DNA of 5,278 nt from Clostridia bacterium (GTDB taxonomy: Bacteria; Bacillota; Clostridia; Oscillospirales; Acutalibacteraceae): contig JAFVWD010000067.1 of the NCBI GenBank assembly GCA_017501865.1, positions 1 through 5,278 of the forward strand. Direction: 5' to 3'. The notes under the pieces are model-generated. The model had not been told where the DNA came from. It was given only the letters and a program-made list of their open reading frames with translations, and ran no database searches. The position numbers and the translations under genes were made by a program. Positions 1 to 3,979 of this stretch are shown in pieces (the first letter of the stretch is position 1; each line of letters begins with the position of its first letter).

Positions 1-35
1 AAACTAAAATTGATGAAAAATTTATGTTTTATACT

Positions 36-125
36 ATGAACAAACTTCGCCACTCGACGTACCATTGTACGCCTTCGGGCAAGCAAAATACAGGCTATCG
101 CCTTGATTTTGCTCAGTTTGTCCAT
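36..125 (-). repeat. Palindromic intergenic repeat, single copy, sharing its core with the tandem array at 3424-3803
   Basis: The outer arms ATGAACAAACT (36-46) and AGTTTGTCCAT (115-125) are inverted repeats with 10 of 11 positions matching. Inside lie two more inverted pairs. One is CGTAC/GTACG (within 57-72). The other is a 13-nt pair at 83-95 and 100-112, with 11 of 13 matching and a 4-nt loop. Read on the minus strand, positions 79-50 match positions 3742-3771 at 28 of 30 bases. The element is preceded on that strand by GATGCAGAA, as are the copies near 3.5 kb. It has no credible coding content. It could be a MITE-like or REP-like element; no transposase is nearby. Assignment to a repeat family is direct observation; mobility is inference. 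Confidence 0.75.
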
Positions 126-150
126 TCTGCATCTTTTTTCCTATCCCCTA

Positions 151-193
151 AAAACGGGCTGTAAAAAAACTGTGTTTTTTTACAGCCCGTTTT
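151..193 (-). terminator. Perfect-hairpin intrinsic terminator of the membrane-protein operon, probably bidirectional
   Basis: Positions 151-170 and 174-193 are perfectly complementary: a 20-bp stem with a 3-nt loop. The stem has a GC-rich block (CGGGCTG/CAGCCCG) flanked by A/T tracts on both sides. It lies 19 nt past the stop codon of the leftward gene ending at 213, so it fits as that operon's terminator. A run of U follows the GC block in either direction, so it should also stop transcription entering from the left. Confidence 0.85.
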
Positions 194-212
194 TATTAAT
201 TATAAAATTTAA

Positions 213-872
213 TTATTTATTCTTTTTCTCAAGAAGATTAAGCTTGAACATAATAAGAACACTTGCAACAGCAGCAACAATTGTTATAAACATAAGTGTA
301 CCCGCACCCATAGAAGGTGAGAAAACAAGCACAATGCAACCAACAACTATAGGAGCAATAAATGTTTTCCAATGCTTTGCGAAATAGCCTGCTGCAAGAG
401 CACCGAAAAGTGCAGGAAGAACCTGGTCAAAAGCAGGTTTAAACGCACCACCTGTTATTGAAGGAAGTATAGGCCCAAAAGCAAGAACACCGACTGCAAT
501 AATAACTGTAGTAACAATTGCAGAAACACCTATTGCAATAGTTGAAATAACTTCGCCCTCTTCGGTATTCGCTCTTACCTTTGCGTTTTCCATAGCTTTA
601 AGACCGCAAGGAAGCTTAAGGTTTGAAATATTACCTGTAACAAAGCTTAAATATGTACCGCCTGCACCTAACATAGGAACATAAGTTATAACCTCAACAA
701 TAGCGGTAAGCCAATAAAGAGCCATAAGCTTAGGCATTATTGCAAGTAAAGCCTCGCCTGAAGGCCAGGCACCAACGTAAACAGAAATTGAAACAGGAAT
801 ACAAAGAAGCATAAGGAGTGCACCTATATTCCAGATTATACCCCATCTGTGAACCTTATCAAAATAATTCAT
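213..872 (-). CDS. Six-segment integral membrane protein, partner of the DUF5058-like protein; function unknown
   Basis: This is a 219-residue, very hydrophobic protein with about six likely membrane segments (near residues 14-34, 47-68, 108-133, 148-164, 170-186 and 190-210) and a short basic C-terminus. The least hydrophobic and most motif-like part is residues 68-110, with PMLGAGGTYLSFVTGN, then LPCGLKAMENAKV, then EEGEVIST; this would be the place to look for a functional loop. The reading frame can be opened at a TTG (893) or ATG (890) directly on the upstream stop codon. I chose the ATG at 872 because AGAGGTGA (880-887) sits 7 nt before it. It is the second gene of an operon, 17 nt after the DUF5058-like gene, and a strong terminator follows. 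I recall such pairs in Clostridia and suspect a two-subunit transporter or permease, but no substrate can be read from the sequence. Confidence 0.85.
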   Translation of the reverse strand: MNYFDKVHRWGIIWNIGALLMLLCIPVSISVYVGAWPSGEALLAIMPKLMALYWLTAIVEVITYVPMLGAGGTYLSFVTGNISNLKLPCGLKAMENAKVRANTEEGEVISTIAIGVSAIVTTVIIAVGVLAFGPILPSITGGAFKPAFDQVLPALFGALAAGYFAKHWKTFIAPIVVGCIVLVFSPSMGAGTLMFITIVAAVASVLIMFKLNLLEKKNK

Positions 873-879
873 ACTTAAG

Positions 880-887
880 TCACCTCT
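880..887 (-). promoter_or_regulatory. Ribosome binding site that decides the start of the 213-872 gene
   Basis: AGAGGTGA on the minus strand lies 7 nt upstream of the ATG at 872-870. The alternative starts at 893 (TTG) and 890 (ATG) would place this Shine-Dalgarno inside the coding region, and have no comparable site of their own. Confidence 0.75.
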
Positions 888-889
888 CA

Positions 890-1780
890 TCAATTAATAA
901 CCGAACCGATTTCATACCATGTAAGATTTACAATTTCTTCAGGAAGAACATTTGTAAGCAATATAGCCATTCCCATTGCTATAAACATAGCAAGCGGCAT
1001 AGTAAACGGCTCAAGCTTTGAAAGCTTTAATTTTTTGCAGATAAAATCAAGTATGAGAAGACTTACTATTGCGGTTATAAGAACGAGTATTGACATAGCA
1101 CCCGCCGAACCTGTAACACGTGTTATTTTTTCAACAGCACCCTCAGCATCCATTACAACATTACCCGCAGCATCAAGTAATGTTTCCTTTGTAGTAGTTC
1201 TACCGTTTATTTCCCTTGCAACAAATGCAGAAATAATACCTATAAAAGCAGCAGCAGAAATAGAATCGCCTAAAACCTTGCTTTTTTCACTTTTATTTAC
1301 AACATCGCCGACTTTTTTTTGAAGCTTTTTGCAAAGGAAGGGCAAAAGAATCAACGGTGCAACACTACCAACTGTCATAGCCCAGGCAATTGTTGAAAAC
1401 TGCTGAGGATCTGTTACCGCATTTTTTAAAGATGCACCCCAGAAATCGAGAGCAGTCTGCGCTGCGGTTGTTTCGTATGCCAGGTTACCTATAACCGATA
1501 ACCTTATCCACGGAATAACTATACCCAAAGCATTGGCAAGAACAATAACCGTTGCCAAAATAGAAATTGCAGGAGCAATCGTAAATACCGCACTGTTAAT
1601 AACGGTATTTTTGAGAACCTCAGGCTTTATGCCAAGCTCCTTAGCCTTTTTCCAAGATTTTACAATGAAAAATATTGATTGAGAAAGAACAAACAACACT
1701 ACAACAAGACCGATTATGTACATAACACCGCTGTTACGAAAATCGCCACCGGCTGCAGCATTCAATGTAATGAAATTCAT
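890..1780 (-). CDS. DUF5058-family integral membrane protein (putative transporter subunit)
   Basis: This is a 296-residue membrane protein. Hydrophobic segments fall near residues 18-40, 62-90, 129-150, 172-189, 223-248 and 258-279. Lys-rich loops at 41-53 (KSWKKAKELGIK), 150-169 (KKLQKK...KSEKSK) and 249-256 (KKLKLSKL) fit a six-helix topology with both ends outside by the positive-inside rule. The segment PWIRLSVIGNLAYETTAAQ (90-108) resembles the conserved stretch I remember from DUF5058 proteins of Firmicutes; that assignment is from memory. An outward-facing hydrophilic loop at about 190-222 makes the protein longer than I expect for the family. Start: ATG with AAAGGAGAG just upstream (1786-1794). 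A sigma-A promoter precedes it and the second membrane gene follows after 17 nt. Substrate and mechanism are unknown. Confidence 0.88.
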   Translation of the reverse strand: MNFITLNAAAGGDFRNSGVMYIIGLVVVLFVLSQSIFFIVKSWKKAKELGIKPEVLKNTVINSAVFTIAPAISILATVIVLANALGIVIPWIRLSVIGNLAYETTAAQTALDFWGASLKNAVTDPQQFSTIAWAMTVGSVAPLILLPFLCKKLQKKVGDVVNKSEKSKVLGDSISAAAFIGIISAFVAREINGRTTTKETLLDAAGNVVMDAEGAVEKITRVTGSAGAMSILVLITAIVSLLILDFICKKLKLSKLEPFTMPLAMFIAMGMAILLTNVLPEEIVNLTWYEIGSVIN

Positions 1781-1810
1781 CGAATCTCTCCTTTAAAAAA
1801 ATATAAAATT

Positions 1811-1839
1811 ATTTTAACAGTTACAATTAAGAATGTCAA
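1811..1839 (-). promoter_or_regulatory. Sigma-A promoter of the two-gene membrane operon
   Basis: On the minus strand, TTGACA (1839-1834) is a perfect -35 box, separated by exactly 17 bp from TAAAAT (1816-1811), one mismatch from the -10 consensus. Transcription would begin near 1804, giving a leader of about 24 nt that contains the AAAGGAGAG ribosome binding site. It lies in the 78-nt gap after the phosphoesterase gene. No hairpin terminator is visible there, so read-through from that gene is also possible. Confidence 0.8.
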
Positions 1840-1858
1840 TAAATAACAACAATTAATA

Positions 1859-2323
1859 TTAATAAAGCCTTTTGTGAAAGCACATTATTCCGTTTTCTTC
1901 AATATCTATAATACCATAAGAACCGTCTTTTATGCTTCCCGGGTTAAATATGTGAAGTCCGTCTTCGTAGTTATAATACTTTTCATGTGTATGACCAAAA
2001 AGCACTATGTTACAAGTATTTCTTCTTGCTTCGCGTTTTATTCCTGCATATGAAAGCTTTACATTTTCTTCCGCTCCGTGCGAAGCATATATTTTTGCAT
2101 TTTCTATACTTCTCACATCGCAAAGCGGCACCGAAACAGAAAAGTCACAGTTACCTCTGAGAAGAACAAAGAATTTCTTCCCCTTAAAAACAGAAACTGC
2201 ATCCTCCGCCTCCTGAATACCGTCTCCTAAAAAATAGACTATTTCTGCCGAAGGCTCATTCTTAATTGCATCAAAAAGATTTGCTGTATGTTTATGGGAA
2301 TCTGAAAGCACTAAAATTCTCAT
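1859..2323 (-). CDS. YfcE/MJ0936-type metallophosphoesterase (calcineurin-like)
   Basis: This is a 154-residue cytosolic phosphodiesterase of the calcineurin-like fold, small-phosphoesterase branch (E. coli YfcE, M. jannaschii MJ0936, B. subtilis YsnB). The metal-ligand motifs are present in order: SDSH (D8, H10), GD (D34, likely bridging), RGNCD (N58), SHG (H82) and GHTH (H111, H113), followed by NPGS (127-130). Family members hydrolyse model phosphodiesters with Mn2+ or similar ions; the natural substrate is generally unknown. The protein is slightly shorter than the usual 160-185 residues, but no motif is lost. Start: ATG at 2323 with AAGGTGG (2337-2331) 7 nt upstream. A second ATG at 2327 is out of frame. 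It is transcribed from its own sigma-A promoter, divergent from the small-protein operon. I give no symbol because orthology among the small paralogues is unclear. Confidence 0.93.
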   Translation of the reverse strand: MRILVLSDSHKHTANLFDAIKNEPSAEIVYFLGDGIQEAEDAVSVFKGKKFFVLLRGNCDFSVSVPLCDVRSIENAKIYASHGAEENVKLSYAGIKREARRNTCNIVLFGHTHEKYYNYEDGLHIFNPGSIKDGSYGIIDIEENGIMCFHKRLY

Positions 2324-2352
2324 TCATAATCCACCTTCTTTTTTCATAAAGT
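2324..2352 (+). promoter_or_regulatory. Possible sporulation sigma-E-like promoter of the three-gene operon
   Basis: TCATAAT (2324-2330) matches the B. subtilis sigma-E -35 consensus KMATATT at 6 of 7 positions. After exactly 14 bp, CATAAAGT (2345-2352) matches the -10 consensus CATACANT at 7 of 8. The predicted start near 2359 gives a leader of about 30 nt. A weak sigma-A alternative exists (TATATT at 2363-2368 without a good -35). AT-rich DNA makes chance matches to sigma-E sites fairly common, so this is a suggestion. Confidence 0.4.
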
Positions 2353-2360
2353 TTACTACT

Positions 2361-2389
2361 ATTATATTGTTTTACGCAGGTGATTTCAA
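2361..2389 (-). promoter_or_regulatory. Sigma-A promoter of the metallophosphoesterase gene
   Basis: On the minus strand, TTGAAA (2389-2384) and a perfect TATAAT (2366-2361) are separated by 17 bp. The predicted transcription start is near 2354, giving a leader of about 31 nt before the ATG at 2323. The -35 box overlaps the start codon (2389) and abuts the ribosome binding site of the divergent operon, so this promoter lies inside the other transcript. Confidence 0.78.
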
Positions 2390-2598
2390 TGTTTGACAAC
2401 GAAAAAAACAAAATTAATGTAGAAAAACTAAAAAGCAATGAATCCTTAAAAAGCTTTATTGACGAAAACCTTACCCAAAGCCAGACAGAAAAGCTTAAAG
2501 AAGTCCTGTCTGACGAAAACAAAACAAAGGAATTGCTGAACAGCGACCTTGCAAAACAGCTTTTCAAAAAACTAACGGGAGGTGACGGCAATGGCTGA
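2389..2598 (+). CDS. Small hypothetical protein, first gene of a three-gene operon
   Basis: This is a 69-residue, charged, soluble and predicted helical protein of unknown function. The second half is the recognisable part: LTQSQTEKLKEVLSDENKTK (28-47), then LLNSDLAKQLFKKL (49-62), ending in a Gly/Asp/Asn tail GGDGNG. I associate this pattern (a helix around KL.EVLSD, then LL.S..AK.L.KKL) with small conserved Clostridial proteins of no known role. There is no signal peptide or membrane segment. Start: ATG at 2389, with AGGTGA (2378-2383) 5 nt upstream. An in-frame GTG at 2380 lies within that ribosome binding site and is less likely. The gene overlaps the next one by 8 nt, so the two are probably translationally coupled. 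Confidence 0.82.
   Translation: MFDNEKNKINVEKLKSNESLKSFIDENLTQSQTEKLKEVLSDENKTKELLNSDLAKQLFKKLTGGDGNG
2577..2585 (+). promoter_or_regulatory. Ribosome binding site that decides the start of the second operon gene
   Basis: GGGAGGTGA lies 5 nt before the ATG at 2591 and inside the end of the preceding gene. It also encodes the Gly-Gly-Asp tail of the first protein. An upstream in-frame GTG at 2582 lies within this site and is therefore unlikely to be the start. Confidence 0.75.
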
Positions 2599-2950
2599 CT
2601 TTGATATAGGAAGCATTTTATCTTCACTTTCGAGTGAGGATATTGATAATTTAAAAAATATGGCAAATTCAATTTTAGGTACATCTGAAGAAAAGAAAGA
2701 AGAAAAAAGCAATGTAGTAAACTCTCAGCAGAAGCCTGACCTGAGCTCACTCTCTTTGCCTGATATGTCACAGTTTTCAAACCTTTTGCCTCTACTTTCT
2801 GCACTTAACTCTCACGATGAGCGCGAGGACTTTATTTATGCTTTGAAGCCGTTGCTTTCACACGACAGGCAACGTAAAGCCGACGAAGCAGCAAAATTTA
2901 TAAAATTACTGTCAATAATACCGCTACTGAAGGAAAAAGGAATAATGTAA
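2591..2950 (+). CDS. Small hypothetical protein with a conserved-looking C-terminal helical motif, second gene of the operon
   Basis: This is a 119-residue protein of unknown function. The N-terminal part (1-30) is an amphipathic SSLSSEDIDNLKNMANSIL stretch. A Lys/Glu/Ser/Gln-rich linker (31-50) follows, then a Leu/Ser/Pro-rich segment (51-72). The C-terminal 42 residues look like the family signature: DERED, then FIYALKPLLS (81-90), RQRKADEAAKFIKLL (93-107), IIPLLKEKGIM (109-119). I remember similar endings (ALKP.LS..R..K.DEA.K...L...LPLLKE) in uncharacterised Clostridial proteins; that is recollection, not a search result. It is not a typical secreted or membrane protein, and a helical adaptor or structural protein is plausible. 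The start at 2591 is set by a strong, well-spaced ribosome binding site within the previous gene. Confidence 0.85.
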   Translation: MADFDIGSILSSLSSEDIDNLKNMANSILGTSEEKKEEKSNVVNSQQKPDLSSLSLPDMSQFSNLLPLLSALNSHDEREDFIYALKPLLSHDRQRKADEAAKFIKLLSIIPLLKEKGIM

Positions 2951-2951
2951 T

Positions 2952-3413
2952 ATGGCAGACTATTCTTACAACGAAATAATGAAAATGCAAAATGATGCTA
3001 TTAAGCGCGTTAACGAAATGCAGAAAAGAGCAAAATCTGTAGTAAACGAACTGACAGAGGAGGAAAAACCATTACAAAAAACAGCATCCCCGAAAAAAGA
3101 AGATGCAGTAAAAAGAATTAAAATGCCAAATGACTATTTAGATGAGCTTAAAAGCTTTGCGGCTACTTCTTCTTATTTTGAACAGAATAATAAAAAAGAT
3201 GATGTGCAACCACACCATCATCCTGAGCAAAACACTAACCATACTAAAAATACAGCTGAAAATACAGTTAACAGCAATGACCTCTTTAAAAACCTGTTAG
3301 GCGGAATGGAATTAGACAGCGACAAAACACTTATTCTTTCCTTAATATTACTCCTGACAGAGGAAAAAGCTGATGAAATGCTGATACTTTCATTGCTTTA
3401 TATGTTAACTTAG
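2952..3413 (+). CDS. Hypothetical protein with N-terminal amphipathic helix and leucine-rich C-terminus, third gene of the operon
   Basis: This is a 153-residue protein of unknown function in three parts. Residues 5-32 form an amphipathic helix rich in Met, Gln, Lys and Arg (MQNDAIKRVNEMQKRAK), possibly a coiled coil. Residues 33-110 are polar and low in complexity, with KKE/KKDD clusters, a His-rich patch (HHHPEQ near 88-93) and many Asn and Thr, and are probably disordered. Residues 111-153 are Leu-rich: LFKNLLGGMELDSDKTLILS, then LILLL, EEKADE, LILSLLYML. The two hydrophobic halves around EEKADE look like a helical hairpin that packs against a partner rather than ordinary transmembrane helices. 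The ATG is 1 nt after the previous stop, with AAGGA 10 nt upstream. No terminator precedes the repeat array that begins 10 nt after the stop. Confidence 0.85.
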   Translation: MADYSYNEIMKMQNDAIKRVNEMQKRAKSVVNELTEEEKPLQKTASPKKEDAVKRIKMPNDYLDELKSFAATSSYFEQNNKKDDVQPHHHPEQNTNHTKNTAENTVNSNDLFKNLLGGMELDSDKTLILSLILLLTEEKADEMLILSLLYMLT

Positions 3414-3423
3414 TTTTATACCG

Positions 3424-3520
3424 AAGACTTTTTCTTCATCCCCGAAGGCGTACAAAGGTACGTTAAGCGGATGAAAAAAGCTTGCGAACCAAAATATATA
3501 TTTTTTGAGTTTGGATGCAG
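3424..3520 (+). repeat. Palindromic tandem repeat, copy 1 (type A, 97 nt)
   Basis: This copy begins AAGACTTTTTCTTCATCC. Its arm TTCATCC pairs with GGATGAA, and its core CGTAC-AAAG-GTACG forms an inner 5-bp hairpin. It ends with ATATATATTTTTTGAGTTT and GGATGCAG. It is nearly identical to copy 3 (same length, five or so differences), with the same GCGAACC spacer after the palindrome. Confidence 0.85.
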
Positions 3521-3627
3521 AAGACTTTTTCTTCATCCCAGAAAGCGTACAAAGGTACGTCAAGCGGGTGAAAAAAGCTTCTACGCCAAAATCATCCTTA
3601 ATATATATTTTTTGAGTTTGGATGCAA
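3521..3627 (+). repeat. Palindromic tandem repeat, copy 2 (type B, 107 nt)
   Basis: This copy has the same head and core as copy 1, but the closing arm is GGGTGAA, giving a G-T wobble in the stem. The spacer CTACGCCAAAATCATCCTTA is longer and differs from the A type. The same AT-rich tail follows, ending in GGATGCAA. Confidence 0.85.
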
Positions 3628-3724
3628 AAGACTTTTTCTTCATCCCCGAAAGCATACAAAGGTAAGTTAAGCGGATGAAAAAAGTTTGCGAACCAAAATA
3701 TATATTTTTTGAGTTTGAATGCAG
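3628..3724 (+). repeat. Palindromic tandem repeat, copy 3 (type A, 97 nt)
   Basis: This copy is aligned with copy 1 over its full length. Its core hairpin is damaged: CATAC-AAAG-GTAAG replaces CGTAC-AAAG-GTACG. The two changes fall on the same base pair and leave an A-A mismatch. The outer arms TTCATCC/GGATGAA are intact. Confidence 0.85.
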
Positions 3725-3803
3725 AAGACTTTTTCTTCATCCCCGAAGGCGTACAAAGGTACGTCGAGCGGGTGAAAAAAAGGCTTATGCGCCAAAATCA
3801 GAA
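3725..3803 (+). repeat. Palindromic tandem repeat, copy 4 (type B, truncated at its right end)
   Basis: This copy has an intact CGTAC-AAAG-GTACG core and the type-B features: closing arm GGGTGAA and spacer ATGCGCCAAAATCA. The AT-rich tail and GATGCAG of the other copies are missing; the sequence runs instead into the terminator at 3818. This copy is the one most similar to the element at 36-125. The right boundary is approximate. Confidence 0.8.
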
Positions 3804-3817
3804 AATATAGAAAAAAA

Positions 3818-3851
3818 GAAAACCCTGCCATATATATAGGCAGGGATTTTC
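3818..3851 (-). terminator. Bidirectional intrinsic terminator between htpG and the repeat array
   Basis: CCCTGCC (3823-3829) pairs with GGCAGGG (3839-3845) around a 9-nt AT loop. The stem is extended by GAAAA/TTTTC with a one-base bulge. On the minus strand it is followed by a T-rich tract (TTTTC then seven T), so it probably ends htpG transcription, about 130 nt after that stop codon. On the plus strand a shorter TTTTCTTT follows, so it can also end transcripts from the small-protein operon that have crossed the repeats. Confidence 0.75.
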
Positions 3852-3979
3852 TTTGGAAAGAGAAAATGTTTGGTTAAGCAACCTAATGTCTACTCTTTAT
3901 ATAACAAATCATTTTTGCACAATTTTCATAAAATTATGAACAAATTGTTAACAATGCTAAAGTTTTGTTAAAAAACAAA
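3852..3979. other. AT-rich intergenic stretch with no recognised feature
   Basis: This is the 3' untranslated region of htpG. It contains only small chance-level inverted repeats (TTGTTAACAA near 3943-3953, CATAA/TTATG near 3927-3938, TTTGTT/AACAAA near 3965-3980). No reading frame, RNA gene or promoter is convincing here. Confidence 0.5.

Noticed and set aside
103..387. Plus-strand open frame running through the terminator into the membrane gene
   Set aside because: It crosses a perfect hairpin terminator and is antisense to a hydrophobic membrane protein, which explains its composition.
818..1322. Two plus-strand open frames (818-1021 and 1035-1322) opposite the membrane genes
   Set aside because: Both are antisense shadows of the membrane-protein genes, without ribosome binding sites or a plausible protein character.
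2007..2216. Plus-strand open frame opposite the phosphoesterase
   Set aside because: It is antisense to a gene with a full set of catalytic motifs.
2292..2804. Minus-strand open frame of 170 residues opposite the first two operon genes
   Set aside because: It is antisense to two well-supported overlapping genes and runs into the phosphoesterase in another frame. Its Ser/Phe/Leu-rich composition is that of a reverse-strand shadow.
3471..3665. Plus-strand open frame of 64 residues in the repeats
   Set aside because: It is a translation of the repeat palindrome with low-quality composition and no independent coding evidence.
3405..3740. Minus-strand open frame of 111 residues across the repeats
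   Set aside because: It is entirely made of the repeat unit, its translation repeats with the DNA, it overlaps the end of a supported gene, and it has no convincing ribosome binding site.
3424..3803. CRISPR array
   Set aside because: The units are about 100 nt and adjacent, the variable parts alternate between two related types rather than being unique spacers, and no cas gene is present.
3860..3979. tRNA or small RNA gene in the gap downstream of htpG
   Set aside because: No cloverleaf, promoter or stable fold is apparent; only weak AT-rich inverted repeats are seen.
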